Below, piece by piece: positions 1 through 6,504 of a DNA stretch of 39,941 nucleotides (its first letter is position 1; the number at the start of each line of letters is the position of its first letter). The notes under the pieces were generated by a model that saw only the letters and a program-made list of their open reading frames with translations, ran no database searches and was not told where the DNA came from. A program made the position numbers and the translations under genes. The DNA comes from Lachnospiraceae bacterium (GTDB taxonomy: Bacteria > Bacillota > Clostridia > Lachnospirales > Lachnospiraceae), in contig JAFXFO010000013.1 in the NCBI GenBank assembly GCA_017520425.1, positions 1-39,941 on the forward strand, in the 5' to 3' direction.

Positions 1-246
1 GTATAACACACTAGACTTTGCAAGCAAAGTCCGTGTGCCAAAAAGGGGCGTTGCCCCCTTTGGATTCCCCCATCATTTCCGTTTCTCAGATACAAAACCG
101 ACCTTGCCGGTTTTACATCCTTGCCCCGGAAATCTAAAAAAGCTCCGTCGCCATCTTCAAAGGGGATGTCAACGGTGCTTCTTTATATTTATCCAAAAGT
201 TGTTTTCTTGCAATACTGCGTAAGCGTGGGTTGTGGTGTAATATCT
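1..246. other. Hairpin-rich remnant, possibly edge of a mobilisable element
   Basis: No convincing gene is visible here. The left end carries a strong hairpin (GACTTTGC at 14-21 and GCAAAGTC at 24-31, loop AA), extended by CACAC at 7-11 and GTGTG at 33-37. It is followed by a second small palindrome (GGGGC 45-49, GCCCC 53-57). Closely spaced GC-rich palindromes of this sort are common near mobilisation origins and relaxase genes of Firmicutes conjugative elements; that assignment is inference and no relaxase is visible. Short open frames on the plus strand here lack ribosome binding sites and known motifs. The element, if real, would extend left of the window. Confidence 0.35.
7..37. repeat. 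Inverted repeat / hairpin
   Basis: Perfect 8-bp arms with a 2-nt loop, plus a 5-bp outer extension separated by one or two unpaired bases. It has no following T-run, so it is not a standard terminator. Confidence 0.6.
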
Positions 247-381
247 TTAACTAAGGGAACCGCCGGATTCCCAGCGGGACACTGCCTGAGAGGTAATGCC
301 CAAGGCATCAGCCAACATTTCCTGTGTACGCCTGTCACGATGGCGTAGTTCACGTATTTTCATTCCTAAATTTAATTGCAT
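247..381 (-). pseudogene. Truncated XRE-family HTH regulator (44 aa)
   Basis: Reading right to left, a frame starts at an ATG preceded by AGGAG seven to eight bases upstream and encodes 44 residues that form most of an XRE/Cro-type helix-turn-helix. Visible hallmarks are the KIRELR start, [11 protein letters not shown] (helix 2) and [12 protein letters not shown] (recognition helix). The frame then stops after GGSLS, whereas full-length family members continue with a PD-type segment (as in the gene at 1656) and usually a C-terminal domain. The coding sequence therefore looks interrupted, probably by a deletion or rearrangement next to the hairpin-rich remnant to its left. It could instead be a functional minimal HTH peptide; I favour a decayed gene. 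Confidence 0.6.
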
Positions 382-663
382 AATCTGAATCTCCTTATAA
401 TTGATTTACCGGTGTATTTTGTAAGTCAGCTGCTTATTACAGCTTTATTATATCAAATAGTTTGGAAAAGTCATTTATCAATTGGTTGTTTCAAACTCAA
501 CGAGCGGTTGTATGTTGGGGAATAAAAAAAGCCCCAAAATTAGGGCACTACTAATTATGTATTATACTAAAAAAATTATTACAAGTCTAGTAGTTTTTTT
601 ATGAAATGCTAAAATAAATATAAGCCGGCAGAATAAGAATCAAAATCTATAGGAGGAACCAAT
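382..663. other. AT-rich intergenic region
   Basis: This gap holds the promoter of the truncated regulator and a short stem (GCCC 531-534 / GGGC 543-546) that, read on the minus strand, is followed by a run of T and resembles a weak intrinsic terminator although no minus-strand gene precedes it. The last bases carry AGGAGG, the ribosome binding site of the next gene. I see no other gene. Confidence 0.45.
447..474 (-). promoter_or_regulatory. Candidate promoter of the truncated XRE gene
   Basis: On the minus strand there is a perfect TATAAT (447-452) and a weak -35 ATGACT (469-474) with a 16-bp spacer. The -10 is convincing, the -35 less so. Confidence 0.4.
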
Positions 664-1536
664 ATGAATACCATCTGGTCAAATTACATACAGGGTCCTA
701 AGACTCTATATTACAGCAGGAAACTGCGTTTTGATGATATGTTTCGGGAGCAGTATAAGGCATTGTTTGGTTTAGAGGAAGGGAAGAAGCTTAAGATATT
801 GGAGATTGGCTGTGGGCCGGGGGCATTGGCAGGAGCATTGCACCGCTGGTATCCGGAAGCTGAAATTACGGCCATTGACAGGGATAGTGAATTTATCGCC
901 TTTGCAAAAGAACATGAACCGGGAATCCGTTTTATGGAGGGGGATGCCACAGAACTACCCTTTGAAGAGGGAAGCTTCGATGTGACCATATCCAATACGG
1001 TGAGTGAGCATATTGAGCCGGGGGTATTCTATGGAGAGCAACTGAGGGTGCTGAAGCCGGGGGGAGTGTGTCTGGTATTGTCCGCCCGTAAGGGAGTTCA
1101 TGTATATGCAAAGTGCCTTGCGAAAAGGGCAGAAGAGGAAGCCTTCTGGAAGAAGGTGGAGCAATATGATGATACCATGGAACGTTTTTCGATATGTAAG
1201 TACCCCATGTCGGAGGCGGAGCTTCCTTTGGCATTGCAGACGCAAGGCTTTCAAAATGTCAGTACAGGATATGCTGCTATCAATTTAACCCCGGACCATC
1301 CGGCTGTTTCGTCGGATATGGCCCAGGCTATGATTAATGCCAATTGCTACACTGCTTTGGAGGCTGTTGAGTCCGTGCTTCGGTTTATGCCGGGACAGGT
1401 TACGGAAGATGAGTGTCAAGTTATGAAGGATATCGTAGTAGAAAAGTACGATACCCGTATAGCACAATATAATCGAGGTGAGAAGCAGTGGGATACCAAT
1501 GTAAATATAACCATGGTGGTACGAGGAGAAAAGTAA
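664..1536 (+). CDS. Class I SAM-dependent methyltransferase (Methyltransf_11 type)
   Basis: The 290-residue protein has the Rossmann methyltransferase signature: motif I ILEIGCGPG at residues 45-53, an acidic strand-2 end (AIDRD, about 70-74) that would bind the ribose of S-adenosylmethionine, GDATELPF at 93-100, and a motif IV/post-I region around FDVTISNTVSEHI (105-117). KPGG at 131-134 is the usual motif following helix D. No transmembrane segment or extra domain is apparent, so it is a cytoplasmic enzyme; the substrate cannot be deduced. The start is an ATG preceded by AGGAGG with six-base spacing. It stands upstream of an HTH/phosphoribosyltransferase fusion with a 119-bp gap, so co-transcription is possible but not shown. 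Confidence 0.85.
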   Translation: MNTIWSNYIQGPKTLYYSRKLRFDDMFREQYKALFGLEEGKKLKILEIGCGPGALAGALHRWYPEAEITAIDRDSEFIAFAKEHEPGIRFMEGDATELPFEEGSFDVTISNTVSEHIEPGVFYGEQLRVLKPGGVCLVLSARKGVHVYAKCLAKRAEEEAFWKKVEQYDDTMERFSICKYPMSEAELPLALQTQGFQNVSTGYAAINLTPDHPAVSSDMAQAMINANCYTALEAVESVLRFMPGQVTEDECQVMKDIVVEKYDTRIAQYNRGEKQWDTNVNITMVVRGEK

Positions 1537-1655
1537 GGATAGTTCTCAACCGGCGGTTTCAAAAACAGTAACTTTCCTTCCATTGCAGGATGGTGGAGGG
1601 TGTGCTATCCTACATATTGTAAGGCGCCTTAACAAAAGGAAAAGAGGTTAGGTAC

Positions 1656-2447
1656 ATGACAATCGGAATGAATATTAAGAGACTTCGTCAAAACAAGGGA
1701 ATGACCCAGGAGAAGCTGGGAGAGGTATTAGGAATATCGGGACAGGCGGTAAGTAAGTGGGAAAGCGGTGCGGCTCTGCCGGATATTATGATACTTCCGG
1801 CTTTGGCGGATTATTTCGGTATCAGCATCGACGAGCTGATGGGGTATAAGCTGAATGCCCTGACTTACAAGGAGCAGTTCGTGAAGTTTATGCTGGGGAA
1901 CGGTATTTTGCAGACCGGAGAGTTTCAGTTGAAAAATGGTCAGACAAAGAACTACTATCTGGATGCGGAGAAGTTTACTACTAATGCTCAGGTTGCCAAG
2001 ATAGGAGAATACTTTGCCGACTGTATCCGGGAGAACAATGTGGAGTGCAATGTGGTCATGGGGCTGGCATACCACGGAATCGCCTTTTCAACAGCCACTG
2101 CCTGTGCACTGTTTCAAAAGTATGGGGAGACCGTAAGCTACTGCTATGATAGGAAAGTGCCGGATAAGAAGGGAAGAATTCTCTGCGGCTATACCTTACA
2201 GGATGGGGACAAGGTGGTTATCGTGGATGATTTGATGAGTACGGGACTGACCTTGTGTGAGAGGATTGACCGCATAAGGGAAGTGGCTGATGTGGAAATT
2301 GCCGCGGTGGTGGTAATCGCCGATTTGACCAATGAAGAAGCCAAAGAGAAGGGCTTAGGACCGGCACTACTGGCGGAAAAGTATGGTACAAAGGTGTACT
2401 CTGTCATTACGGATAAGGATGTGGAGAAAGCATTGAAGGACCGATAA
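1656..2447 (+). CDS. XRE-type HTH fused to an orotate phosphoribosyltransferase-like domain
   Basis: Residues 4-62 are a typical XRE/Cro HTH (TQEKLGEVLGISGQAVSKWE, then PD and the YFGISIDEL tail). From about residue 70 the protein reads as an orotate phosphoribosyltransferase fold: GEFQLKNG near 88-95 matches the OPRT FTLKSG strand, GLAYHGIAFSTATA at 136-149 matches the family G-AYKGI loop, and VVIVDDLMSTG at 187-197 is the PRPP-binding signature. In the flexible catalytic loop the Arg-Lys pair is kept (166-167), but the following Lys and His of the usual RKEAKDHG motif appear as D170 and K172, so activity may be altered. PurR of Bacillus is a precedent for a DNA-binding domain joined to a PRPP-sensing phosphoribosyltransferase fold. 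The likely role is a nucleotide- or PRPP-responsive regulator, or a salvage enzyme; no pyrimidine genes are adjacent. Confidence 0.75.
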   Translation: MTIGMNIKRLRQNKGMTQEKLGEVLGISGQAVSKWESGAALPDIMILPALADYFGISIDELMGYKLNALTYKEQFVKFMLGNGILQTGEFQLKNGQTKNYYLDAEKFTTNAQVAKIGEYFADCIRENNVECNVVMGLAYHGIAFSTATACALFQKYGETVSYCYDRKVPDKKGRILCGYTLQDGDKVVIVDDLMSTGLTLCERIDRIREVADVEIAAVVVIADLTNEEAKEKGLGPALLAEKYGTKVYSVITDKDVEKALKDR

Positions 2448-2458
2448 CGTGATAAGAA

Positions 2459-2499
2459 CAAAGGAGGAAGTACGTTTGGTTACGTACCTCCTCCTTTTG
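2459..2499. terminator. Bidirectional terminator
   Basis: A long stem (AAAGGAGG-A-GTACG against CGTAC-C-TCCTCCTTT) with flanking A and T runs sits between two convergent genes and would serve both. Confidence 0.8.
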
Positions 2500-2516
2500 G
2501 AATTTATCCCCATATA

Positions 2517-4256
2517 TTAACGATTGATTTTATATCCGTTGAATTTGCCTACGGTTGCTCGCAGAGAGAAGACTGCATAGTCCTTTTCATAGTACAGCGG
2601 TTCTATAGGACGGGAGTAGTCAAGGCTTTCGATACTCTTAGCATCCTTGATATGTACCAGAATATCACTGTCCTTAGTATCCCTGTCTACATAGGGGTAG
2701 ATGACAAAGGTATCGTTGTCATAAGCAAAGAGGCTGATCATGGGATTGCCGCTTAAGTAGATACCATTCACCTGGAATTCTTCCCGCATACGGTTCAGTA
2801 CTACCTCGGGATAGTATTTGATATCGGAGAAGGATTCCGGAATCACCAAAGTGTACATCTGGCCGTCACCATAGAAGTCTCTGGCAAGCAGAGTATAGGC
2901 TTCTTCCTCGTTGATGCCCTTGCAGACCGCACCCCAGGTGGCATTGTTGCGGAATTCCATCACCGGGATATTCACCGGCTTTTCGCTAAAGCTTCTTTCC
3001 CAGCGGTTCCAGAAGCGGGAAGCTTCGGCCGTAAATTGCTGCACGGTTACCTTACGTTCGCGGTTACGGATGGAGGTGATTCCCTCGATTCCTTTTCCTA
3101 AAGTGGCTTTCACAAAACCGCTGGTTACGATGGCCTTGTGGCCGGAGGCAATATATTTCTCCAACTTACTAACAATATCCTTATCATAAGCAGAACTTTC
3201 AGTCAGTAGCATCACCGGTGCATCTTCCTTAAACCAGGGAGTGGTTACGATAGGGAAACCATGCATGCCCAGATAATCCTGTACATTGTCCTCGCCTTGG
3301 GAAGCGTTGGGGATGTAACAAGGGATACCAATGGGGGTGCCCAGCTTGTCTATGAGGGCATCCAGCTTGTCCAGCATAAAGCCAAGTGCCGGTACATTGA
3401 CAGAGTTTACCAATGCCTGGAAGCAGAACATCATCATTTCACGTGGTTTAGAGAAAGCGGTGAGATACGCCTGTTCCAGATAGTAATCCAGGATTCGACA
3501 GTCAAAGGGGTCGAACCAGCCACCGCCATTGCGTCCAGGGGCCATATCCTCCATATAGCGCATGAGGGAGAAGGAAAGGTAACGGGGCAGATGCTGGTCT
3601 GTATTGACCGGGTCACGGGTCTCCGTACCGGTATAGATTTCATCAAAAATATCCTTTTGTAGGATGGGGGCATAACCGGTCTCCTGATAGGCTTCCATCC
3701 AGTTGGGATATTTGATGGTGATTTTGCAATTCGGATTAATCGCTTTGGCAGGCTCAATCACATATTTCTTTGAGGCTTCATACATCAGATGAGACCGATA
3801 TCTCTGCCAGCTGCCATCGGTGATGCCATGTTCTGCATTGTACTTGTCACGGCCTTCTCTGCATTTCTCACAGGTACAATTGGTAAAGTAGAAATCATCT
3901 AAAATGAAGGCATCAAACACCTTGGCATTCAGTTCGCTGACCTGCTGAAGCAGGCTCATCATGTCTTCATCATTGTAGCAAAGCACGTTGAAAAGGCGTT
4001 GTTTGTCATTGGGCGGAAAGGTGGTGGTGATACCGCCCTCTGTGCGGATACCATTGCTTTCAAACACTTCTTTACACAGGCGTAGCTGTTCTTCGGAAGC
4101 AAAGACACCATCTCGGTAAGGCTCCAGATAGACCTTGTCCAGGCGCATGTATTTGTTGAAAAATTCAATGTCTCGTTGCAGTTTCTCACGTGTGGCCTTT
4201 ACCACACCATCAGAGATAAAGTATACAACTAAGTCAAAATTGCGATAATTTCCCAT
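2517..4256 (-). CDS. Glycoside-hydrolase-like TIM-barrel protein with GATase-like C-terminal half
   Basis: The 579-residue protein has no signal peptide. The N-terminal half looks like a glycosidase-type TIM barrel: YLEPYRDGVF and AFILDDFYFTNCTCEKC have the strand-end acidic residues and the Cys cluster (C-x-C-x2-C, around residues 129-134) seen in several hypothetical glycosyl hydrolase families related to GH42/GHL6. The central part (PVMLLTESSAYDKDIVSKLEKYIASG) resembles a class I amidotransferase-like/trimerisation domain that follows the barrel in those enzymes. The start is supported by GGAGGG nine bases upstream. I do not know the substrate, and the family assignment is from motif resemblance only. 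It lies alone between a bidirectional terminator and its own promoter. Confidence 0.6.
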   Translation of the reverse strand: MGNYRNFDLVVYFISDGVVKATREKLQRDIEFFNKYMRLDKVYLEPYRDGVFASEEQLRLCKEVFESNGIRTEGGITTTFPPNDKQRLFNVLCYNDEDMMSLLQQVSELNAKVFDAFILDDFYFTNCTCEKCREGRDKYNAEHGITDGSWQRYRSHLMYEASKKYVIEPAKAINPNCKITIKYPNWMEAYQETGYAPILQKDIFDEIYTGTETRDPVNTDQHLPRYLSFSLMRYMEDMAPGRNGGGWFDPFDCRILDYYLEQAYLTAFSKPREMMMFCFQALVNSVNVPALGFMLDKLDALIDKLGTPIGIPCYIPNASQGEDNVQDYLGMHGFPIVTTPWFKEDAPVMLLTESSAYDKDIVSKLEKYIASGHKAIVTSGFVKATLGKGIEGITSIRNRERKVTVQQFTAEASRFWNRWERSFSEKPVNIPVMEFRNNATWGAVCKGINEEEAYTLLARDFYGDGQMYTLVIPESFSDIKYYPEVVLNRMREEFQVNGIYLSGNPMISLFAYDNDTFVIYPYVDRDTKDSDILVHIKDAKSIESLDYSRPIEPLYYEKDYAVFSLRATVGKFNGYKINR

Positions 4257-4287
4257 AAGTTCCCTCCTGATACATTTCTTTTCCTTA

Positions 4288-4317
4288 AGTATAGTGTGTG
4301 AGGGCTATTTCTTACAA
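4288..4317 (-). promoter_or_regulatory. Promoter of the TIM-barrel gene
   Basis: On the minus strand TTGTAA (4312-4317) and TATACT (4288-4293) are separated by 18 bp, about 30 bp upstream of the start codon. Confidence 0.6.
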
Positions 4318-4361
4318 TGTATTATTTTGTACGCATGAGGGAAAAAACAGGAAAGATGATA

Positions 4362-4394
4362 GGGGGCGTCATGGATTTTTCATGTCCGCACCCC
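4362..4394 (-). terminator. Weak terminator overlapping the end of the amidase gene
   Basis: An imperfect GC-rich stem around CATG...CATG includes the stop codon of the amidase gene; a T-run follows only after about 12 bases, so efficiency is doubtful. Confidence 0.3.
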
Positions 4395-4859
4395 TTCTAT
4401 ATGCAGGAAACGTGCCTTGTCAAAGATGTAACTTGAAAGTGGACGATCCAGAGCGTCGTAGGTATGGGCGCATACCAGAATCACAGGGGAGATAGAAGTA
4501 ATGACCGGGGAATGATAGAAGTCTCCGGCAGCAGTGCCTAATTGTACAATGTCTCCGGGACGAGCTTCGTTAGCGGACACCACGCGAGCGTAGGGTCCCA
4601 CACCTTGGTTGCCGATTAGGAAGTTATAAAGATATTCCACACCACTCCAGGAGGGCGTTCTGTCATAAGTGGAATTGTAATACCAGCCCATTACGGGAGT
4701 GTAGTTCATCACACCTGCCCCGGCGTAGATACACTGGGAGGCAAAGTTGGTGCAGTCGCCTCCGATTTCTTCAAAATCATAGTAGGCTGAGTTTCGACCA
4801 AGTGCCCATTTGCGTGCATAGTCCACTGCAACAGTACGATTGTAAGTGATTTCGCGCAT
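4380..4859 (-). CDS. Amidase_6-type (NlpC/CHAP-like) putative amidase
   Basis: The 159-residue protein matches the Amidase_6 pattern: YNRTVAVDYARKWAL at the start, the catalytic GGDCTNFASQC motif with Cys36, and a later His in DFYHSPVI (His116), with a second HTYD at 132-135. Proteins of this family are predicted Cys/His hydrolases acting on peptide or amide bonds, often in the cell envelope or spore. There is no signal peptide, so unless it leaves the cell by another route it would act in the cytoplasm or in a sporulating cell compartment. The ribosome binding site is weak (GCGAGGCG). A sigma-K-like promoter lies immediately upstream. The gene is shorter than family members that carry an N-terminal extension. 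Confidence 0.8.
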   Translation of the reverse strand: MREITYNRTVAVDYARKWALGRNSAYYDFEEIGGDCTNFASQCIYAGAGVMNYTPVMGWYYNSTYDRTPSWSGVEYLYNFLIGNQGVGPYARVVSANEARPGDIVQLGTAAGDFYHSPVITSISPVILVCAHTYDALDRPLSSYIFDKARFLHIEGVRT

Positions 4860-4888
4860 AATACGCCTCGCGGGAAATGTTTTCCCTA

Positions 4889-4915
4889 TATCATATGCAA
4901 GGAATTGCCTTAGGT
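4889..4915 (-). promoter_or_regulatory. Candidate sigma-K-type sporulation promoter
   Basis: The minus strand shows AC (4914-4915), a 16-bp spacer and CATATGATA (4889-4897), matching the AC-N16/17-CATAnnnTA consensus of mother-cell sigma K in Bacillus. The match has few informative bases and may be chance, but its place 30 bp before the amidase start codon is right. Confidence 0.35.
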
Positions 4916-4916
4916 G

Positions 4917-5213
4917 TTATCTTTTGATAGGTTCTTCGTTCCATTCTAAGATGGTGCCGTCATAGGCATTCATTTCAAACTCATATTCCACACCATTATA
5001 GTGGATTTCGCCTTCATATTCCCACACAGAGTCATCCATATCTTTTTTGAACTTTCTGATATCTTCTTCGGTAGCACCGGGAACCTTATTTAAGGCAATC
5101 TGCTTAGCTTCCTGTTCTGTAAGTATGGTATCCTCTGAATTCGTATTTCTTCCGCAACCGTTAAGAAGCATAACAGTTGCCAGTAATCCGAAAAGAAAAG
5201 TTGATTTTTTCAT
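4917..5213 (-). CDS. PepSY-domain lipoprotein
   Basis: The start chosen gives 98 residues and follows AGGAGG seven bases upstream; an in-frame ATG 45 bases earlier lacks such a site. The N-terminus is a lipoprotein signal peptide (MKKSTFLFGLLATVMLLNGC) with lipobox LNGC at Cys20. The mature part is a single PepSY domain: LTEQEAKQIALNKV followed by EYEGEIHYNGVEYEFEMNAYDGTILEW, ending in the typical D-x-T-G/x-xIL strand. PepSY proteins are thought to modulate extracellular proteases or bind peptides. It would be anchored outside the membrane. The downstream amidase gene begins 57 bp later and may be partly co-transcribed. Confidence 0.85.
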   Translation of the reverse strand: MKKSTFLFGLLATVMLLNGCGRNTNSEDTILTEQEAKQIALNKVPGATEEDIRKFKKDMDDSVWEYEGEIHYNGVEYEFEMNAYDGTILEWNEEPIKR

Positions 5214-5300
5214 GTGAGTCACCTCCTTTTTTATTTTATTATTCTTCAGATTTCGCAATAATATGAAACAATAAATTGGGATATTCTTATGTGGTTAAAT

Positions 5301-5329
5301 TTGCTATTTTTTAGAATTTATCGTATAAT
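5301..5329 (+). promoter_or_regulatory. Promoter of the 5377 gene
   Basis: TTGCTA (5301-5306) and TATAAT (5324-5329) with a 17-bp spacer, about 48 bp before the start codon. Confidence 0.7.
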
Positions 5330-5376
5330 CAAAAAGTAGATTTGCATTTGTGCAAAAGAAAGCGGAGGGTAAAAGA

Positions 5377-5778
5377 ATGAACGGTATGCAGGAGGTTTAC
5401 GAATTTTTAAAGAAGACAGGGACTTATTATCTGGCTACGGTAGAAGAGGATCAACCCAGAGTAAGACCCTTTGGAACCATTGATTTATTTGAGGATAAAT
5501 TGTATATTCAGACCGGTAAGGTAAAGGAAGTATCCAAGCAGATTCAGAAGAATGGAAAAGTAGAGATTTGTGCCTTTGATGGTGGTAAGTGGCTTCGTGT
5601 GGCGGCTACCTTAGTTCGGGATGACAGAATGGAAGCAAAGGAGCATATGCTGCAGGCATATCCTCATCTTGGTGCAATGTATGATCCTAAGGATGACAAT
5701 ACCGAGGTGCTGTATCTGAAGGATGCGACAGCAACCTTTTCTTCTTTCGCAGAAGCACCGAAAACTGTAACATTCTAA
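5377..5778 (+). CDS. Pyridoxamine 5'-phosphate oxidase-family flavin-binding protein
   Basis: The ATG chosen is preceded by GCGGAGGG; an upstream in-frame GTG is not. The 133-residue protein fits the split-barrel FMN-binding fold: MQEVYEFLKKTGTYYLATVEEDQPRVRPFGT at the N-terminus (strands 1-2, the usual A-T-x-x-x-x-P-x-x-R-P-x-G/F-x pattern), LYIQTGKVKEVSKQIQKN in the middle and a GGKWLRVAATLV strand. Family members bind FMN or F420 and reduce small molecules; the substrate is unknown. It is likely a cytoplasmic homodimer. An HD-domain gene follows after 17 bp and is probably co-transcribed, ending in a shared terminator. Confidence 0.85.
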   Translation: MNGMQEVYEFLKKTGTYYLATVEEDQPRVRPFGTIDLFEDKLYIQTGKVKEVSKQIQKNGKVEICAFDGGKWLRVAATLVRDDRMEAKEHMLQAYPHLGAMYDPKDDNTEVLYLKDATATFSSFAEAPKTVTF

Positions 5779-5795
5779 GAAAGAGGTAGAAAGCC

Positions 5796-6365
5796 ATGTT
5801 ACCAACCAGAGAAGAAGCGGAAAAACTGGTAATCGATGCGGAACAGTGTAATCCGGGGCCATGGGGAGACCACAGCAGGGTGGCCGCTCTTTGTGCAGAG
5901 AAAATTGCTGCACTTTGCGAGGATATGGATGCAGAAAAGGCTTACATATTGGGCTTGCTTCATGATATTGGCAGGAGGTTTGGTGTAAAGCACCTGGGAC
6001 ATGTGTATGACGGCTACAAATATATGACAGATTTAGGATATGATGAGGTGGCAAGGATCTGCCTGACTCATTCCTTTAGTATCCCGGACATCAGCGTATA
6101 TATCGGCAATTTCGATGTGTCAGAGGAAGGGTTAGAAGTCATCAAAAAAGGATTGACCGGTATGGTTTATGATGAGTATGATAAGCTGATACAGCTTTGT
6201 GATTGTCTGGCAAGTGCCGGGGGAGTGGTAGATATGGCAGAACGCATGGAGGATGTGCGTCGTCGTTACGGAAGCTATCCGCAGGAGAAGTGGGATGCCA
6301 ATATGGCTTTGCTTAAATACTTTGGCGACAAGGTAGGAAGGGATATTTATCAGGTAGTTGAGTGA
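5796..6365 (+). CDS. HD-domain phosphohydrolase
   Basis: The 189-residue protein carries the HD metal-binding set: His26 (WGDHS), the HD dyad His56-Asp57 in GLLHDIGRR, His92 (LTHSF) and Asp136 (LIQLCDCLAS). Such proteins are metal-dependent phosphohydrolases acting on nucleotides or phosphoesters in the cytoplasm. The compact size and GWP-like GPWGDHS start resemble the stand-alone HDIG proteins of Clostridia of unknown substrate. It is the second gene of a two-gene unit and is followed by a good terminator. Confidence 0.85.
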   Translation: MLPTREEAEKLVIDAEQCNPGPWGDHSRVAALCAEKIAALCEDMDAEKAYILGLLHDIGRRFGVKHLGHVYDGYKYMTDLGYDEVARICLTHSFSIPDISVYIGNFDVSEEGLEVIKKGLTGMVYDEYDKLIQLCDCLASAGGVVDMAERMEDVRRRYGSYPQEKWDANMALLKYFGDKVGRDIYQVVE

Positions 6366-6381
6366 TTCGAATCATGTAAAG

Positions 6382-6415
6382 AAAGGTCCTTCGGTTAAAA
6401 TCCGAGGGACCTTTT
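6382..6415 (+). terminator. Intrinsic terminator after the HD gene
   Basis: Stem AAAGGTCC-T-TCGG with CCGA-GGGACCTTTT and a T-run directly after. Confidence 0.85.
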
Positions 6416-6504
6416 AAATAATAGCAAAACAGGAAAGGTTTTTCGAAAAAGAATTGTTATCATAAGCATGTAGCTACGTGAAAACAAAGAAAGGTGGTGT
6501 GAGC

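Noticed and set aside
35-348. Two short plus-strand frames at the left end
   Set aside because: No ribosome binding sites, hydrophilic low-information products, and one is the antisense of the truncated XRE regulator.
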